Source of the DNA: Bauldia sp.
GTDB taxonomy: Bacteria > Pseudomonadota > Alphaproteobacteria > Rhizobiales > Kaistiaceae
Direction: 5' to 3'
DNA: 10,138 nucleotides
Assembly (NCBI GenBank): GCA_020442095.1
Contig: JAGRKY010000024.1
Span: forward strand, 1-10,138
This document shows positions 7,861 through 10,138 of this stretch, one piece after another; position 1 is the stretch's first letter, and each line of letters begins with the position of its first letter. The notes under the pieces were generated by a model. The model was not told the DNA's origin. It made no database searches and saw only the letters and a list, made by a program, of their open reading frames with translations. The position numbers were made by a program, and so were the translations under genes.

Positions 7861-7874
7861 TTGACGTAGGTCAA
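7861..7874 (+). promoter_or_regulatory. FNR/FixK-type operator upstream of AhpD-like/ppsA pair
   Basis: The bases read TTGACGTAGGTCAA, matching TTGA-N6-TCAA. The centre (7867.5) is about 86 bp upstream of the ATG at 7954. A -10-like CAAAGT (7896-7901) is 31 bp downstream, fitting an activator near -41.5. Alternatively, the exact TATAAT at 7938-7943 would put the box near -82, an allowed upstream position for this family. Because the box is symmetric it could also act on the divergent glycosyltransferase 240 bp away. Confidence 0.7.
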
Positions 7875-7937
7875 TGTCACGTCACGCACAGGCCGCAAAG
7901 TGCACCGCCGTGGCAGCGGACCACGGAAGACGCCGCA

Positions 7938-7943
7938 TATAAT
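7938..7943 (+). promoter_or_regulatory. Consensus -10 hexamer TATAAT close to the AhpD-like start
   Basis: An exact TATAAT ends 10 bases before the ATG at 7954. If used, transcription would begin near 7950 and the mRNA would be almost leaderless. No good -35 hexamer stands about 17 bp upstream. It may therefore depend on the activator, or be a chance AT-rich patch in GC-rich DNA. Confidence 0.35.
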
Positions 7944-7953
7944 CGGGATATCC

Positions 7954-8310
7954 ATGAAAGACTTTGCTGCATTGGCTAAAGAAGTGTCGTCGTCGGCGGC
8001 GGCGCTGCGCCAGGGCCTGCCGGAGGCGATGAACGGCTTCGCCGCGCTCGGCAAAGGCGCCTATTCGGACGGCGCCCTGTCTCACAAATTCAAGGAGCTG
8101 ATCGCCCTCGCCCTGTGCATCGCGTCGCGCTGCGACGGATGCGTGGCATATCACGCGAGGCAGGTCTGCAACCTCGGGGCCTCGCGGGAGGAGGTCCTCG
8201 AAACGATTGGCGTCGCCATCCAGATGGGTGGCGGACCGTCCATGGTCTATGGCGGAGAAGCGCTGCGCGCCTTCGATACCTTCAAAGCACAGACATCCGG
8301 GGAGGAGTAG
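7954..8310 (+). CDS. AhpD-like / carboxymuconolactone decarboxylase-family protein
   Basis: This 118-residue all-helical protein has one CMD/AhpD domain (about 20-105). It carries a CxxC pair, Cys60-Asp-Gly-Cys63, followed by His67 and preceded by Glu48 (KELIALALCIASRCDGCVAYHA). The spacing Glu-12-Cys-3-Cys-4-His is the same as the catalytic set of mycobacterial AhpD (Glu118, Cys130, Cys133, His137 from memory). This favours a thiol-disulfide or peroxidase-reductase role over ring-lactone decarboxylation. GGGPSMVYGGEALRAF near the C-terminus is typical of the family. The ATG at 7954 gives the usual start; a GTG at 7900 in frame would add 18 odd residues. Ribosome site is weak (GGGA). The stop lies 6 bp before ppsA, so the two are almost surely one transcript. 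Substrate and redox partner are unknown; no peroxiredoxin gene is adjacent. Confidence 0.9.
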   Translation: MKDFAALAKEVSSSAAALRQGLPEAMNGFAALGKGAYSDGALSHKFKELIALALCIASRCDGCVAYHARQVCNLGASREEVLETIGVAIQMGGGPSMVYGGEALRAFDTFKAQTSGEE

Positions 8311-8316
8311 ACAATC

Positions 8317-10138
8317 ATGACCGAACAGCCCGACGTACTTTGGTTCGAAGCCGTCAAGCGGTCCCATGTCGGGCTGGTTGGGGGCAAGAATTCCTCGCTT
8401 GGCGAGATGGTGCAGACCCTCTCGTCGCAAGGCGTGCGCGTTCCCCCCGGATTCGCCACGACGGCCAGTGCCTATTGGCGCTTCATCGAGGCGAACGGGC
8501 TGAGGCAGGTGATCGCCGACCGTCTCGACGAGATGGCTGCGGGCAAGAAGACCCTTGCCCAGACCGGCGAAGCGATCCGCTCCGCCTTCCTCCATGGCGA
8601 CTGGCCGGCCGAGACGGCTGAAGCGATCACCACCCATTATGCCGAACTCTGCAAGCGCGCCGACCGGAGCGAGCTCGACGTCGCCGTCCGCTCGTCGGCA
8701 ACCGCCGAGGATCTGCCGGACGCGAGCTTCGCCGGCCAGCAGGAAACCTTCCTCAATATCCGCGGCGACCGCGCCCTGCTCGATGCCTGCCGTCGCTGCT
8801 ACGCCTCGCTGTTCACCGACCGGGCGATCTCCTATCGCCAGGTCAAGGGATTCGACCATCTGCAGGTGGCGCTGTCGGTCGGCGTCCAGCAGATGGTGCG
8901 TTCCGACATCGGCGGATCGGGCGTGATGTTCTCGCTCGACACCGAGACCGGCTTCGACAAGGTCGTGCGCATCGACGCGGCCTGGGGCCTCGGCGAGAAT
9001 GTCGTGCAAGGCGCCGTCGACCCGGACGCCTACCAGGTCTTCAAGCCGCTGCTCGCCGATGAATCGCTGCTGCCGATCGTCGAGAAGACGCTCGGCGAGA
9101 AGGCGATCAAGATGATCTATGCGAGCGGCGACAAGCCGACCAAGAACGTGCCGACCTCCAAGGCGGAACGCGCCGCCTTCGTGCTCAGCGACCAGGAGAT
9201 CGTGCTGCTGGCGCGCTGGGCGGCGACCATCGAGAAGCACTATGGCTGCCCGATGGACATGGAATGGGCGAAGGACGGCGACAGTGGCGACATCTTCATC
9301 GTCCAGGCCCGGCCGGAGACGGTGCAGTCGCGGCGCTCGACGACCACTTTCAAGTCCTATCGCGTGACGGAGAAGGGCAAGACGCTGTGCACGGGCCTGA
9401 GCATCGGCGGCGCCATCGTGCCCGGCCATGTCTGCCTGATCGAAGACGTCCGCGACATCGACAAGTTCATCGACGGGTCGATCCTTGTGACGAGCATCAC
9501 CGACCCGGACTGGGTGCCGATCATGAAGCGGGCGGCGGCGATCATCACCGACCACGGCGGCCGGACCTCGCATGCCGCCATCGTCAGCCGGGAGCTTGGT
9601 CTTCCGGCGGTGGTCGGCACCGGCAACGCTACCCATGTGCTGCATACCGACCAGGAGATCACCGTCTCCTGCGCCGAGGGCGACCAGGGCTTCGTCTACG
9701 AGGGAACGGCGAAATTCGAGATCGACGAACTCGACCTCAGCAAGCTGCCCGAGACCAAGACCAAGGTGATGCTCAACCTCGCCAATCCGTCCGCGGCCTT
9801 CAACTGGTGGCAGATTCCGGCGGATGGCGTCGGGCTCGCCCGGATGGAATTCGTCGTCACCAACCAGGTCCGCGTCCACCCGATGGCGCTGGTGCATTTC
9901 GACACGCTCAAGGACGAAGTGGCGAAGGCGGAGATCGCGGAGATCACCGCCAACTACGACGACAAGACCGAGTATTTCATCGACACGCTGTCGCGCGGCC
10001 TCGCCCGGATCGCCGCGGTGGTCTATCCGAAGCCGGTCATCGTGCGGATGAGCGACTTCAAGACCAACGAATATGCCGGACTGGTCGGCGGACGCGAATT
10101 CGAGCCGAGTGAAGAAAACCCGATGATCGGCTTCCGCG
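8317..10138 (+). CDS. ppsA: Phosphoenolpyruvate synthase (3' end outside window)
   Basis: The enzyme converts pyruvate + ATP + water to PEP + AMP + phosphate, feeding gluconeogenesis. About 607 codons are visible and the frame is still open at the edge; family members have about 790-800 residues. The N-terminal ATP-grasp domain shows GLVGGKNSSLGEM, VPPGFATTASAY, AVRSSATAEDLPDASFAGQQ and the end FIVQARPETVQ. The swivelling phosphohistidine domain contains GGRTSHAAIVSRELGLPAVVG with catalytic His419 (E. coli PpsA His421 from memory); Ser replaces the Cys seen in E. coli. The PEP/pyruvate domain begins near KVMLNLANPSAAF and is cut after PVIVRMSDFKTNEYAGL and EENPMIGFR. The last approximately 185 residues are missing. 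Sequence details favour PEP synthase over pyruvate phosphate dikinase. The ATG at 8317 has GGAGGAG (8301-8307) nine bases upstream, overlapping the end of the AhpD-like gene. Confidence 0.96.
   Translation, partial: MTEQPDVLWFEAVKRSHVGLVGGKNSSLGEMVQTLSSQGVRVPPGFATTASAYWRFIEANGLRQVIADRLDEMAAGKKTLAQTGEAIRSAFLHGDWPAETAEAITTHYAELCKRADRSELDVAVRSSATAEDLPDASFAGQQETFLNIRGDRALLDACRRCYASLFTDRAISYRQVKGFDHLQVALSVGVQQMVRSDIGGSGVMFSLDTETGFDKVVRIDAAWGLGENVVQGAVDPDAYQVFKPLLADESLLPIVEKTLGEKAIKMIYASGDKPTKNVPTSKAERAAFVLSDQEIVLLARWAATIEKHYGCPMDMEWAKDGDSGDIFIVQARPETVQSRRSTTTFKSYRVTEKGKTLCTGLSIGGAIVPGHVCLIEDVRDIDKFIDGSILVTSITDPDWVPIMKRAAAIITDHGGRTSHAAIVSRELGLPAVVGTGNATHVLHTDQEITVSCAEGDQGFVYEGTAKFEIDELDLSKLPETKTKVMLNLANPSAAFNWWQIPADGVGLARMEFVVTNQVRVHPMALVHFDTLKDEVAKAEIAEITANYDDKTEYFIDTLSRGLARIAAVVYPKPVIVRMSDFKTNEYAGLVGGREFEPSEENPMIGFR

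Larger units (their letters stand above)
7622..7953. promoter_or_regulatory. 332-bp divergent intergenic region (glycosyltransferase / AhpD-like gene)
   Basis: No convincing gene lies here. It separates the leftward glycosyltransferase from the rightward AhpD-like/ppsA pair and must hold promoters for both. The right part contains an FNR/FixK-type dyad (7861-7874), a weak CAAAGT (7896-7901) and an exact TATAAT (7938-7943). The left part (7622-7860) has scattered short dyads such as GGTCTG (7743-7748) and a distant CAGACC, but no promoter I can place for the glycosyltransferase. Confidence 0.6.

Overview
The window is GC-rich DNA with tightly packed genes and FNR/FixK-type operator sequences. 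It looks like a facultatively microaerobic or anaerobic alphaproteobacterium, possibly Hyphomicrobiales/Rhizobiales. The lineage is inferred from protein style, GC content, an interspersed palindromic repeat familiar from that group, and the operators; no species can be named.

Layout from left to right. Positions 1-1712 (+) hold the end of a [NiFe]-hydrogenase maturation operon: the C-terminal 221 codons of hypD, translationally overlapped by a complete hypE. A 120-bp spacer between convergent genes (1713-1832) is full of hairpins and contains the repeat-like element. On the minus strand, read right to left, lie a GT2-family glycosyltransferase (7621-6881), then an ABC exporter operon of ATPase (6712-6005), FtsX/MacB-type permease (6000-3637) and HlyD-type membrane fusion protein (3633-2416), then a small heat-shock protein (2333-1833). 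On the plus strand from 7954 are an AhpD-like/carboxymuconolactone decarboxylase-family protein and, 6 bp further on, a phosphoenolpyruvate synthase gene that runs off the right edge.

The main unifying signal is regulatory. Three near-identical 14-bp FNR/FixK-type dyads (TTGA-N6-TCAA) stand in front of three separate transcription units: 2406-2419 before hsp20 (a perfect TTGAT-N4-ATCAA), 6766-6779 before the ABC operon, and 7861-7874 before the AhpD-like/ppsA pair. In each case a -10-like hexamer lies about 29-31 bp downstream, close to what is expected for an activator centred near -41.5. Together with the adjacent hydrogenase maturation genes, this suggests a low-oxygen stimulon: hydrogenase assembly, chaperone protection, export of an unknown envelope substrate, thiol redox chemistry, and PEP synthesis from pyruvate.

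Other structures of note are a perfect 30-bp palindrome between the glycosyltransferase and the ABC operon, and a 332-bp divergent intergenic region (7622-7953). No tRNA, rRNA, CRISPR array, transposase or integrase was seen. The individual protein families are known; the possible novelty lies in the co-regulated grouping and the unknown export substrate.
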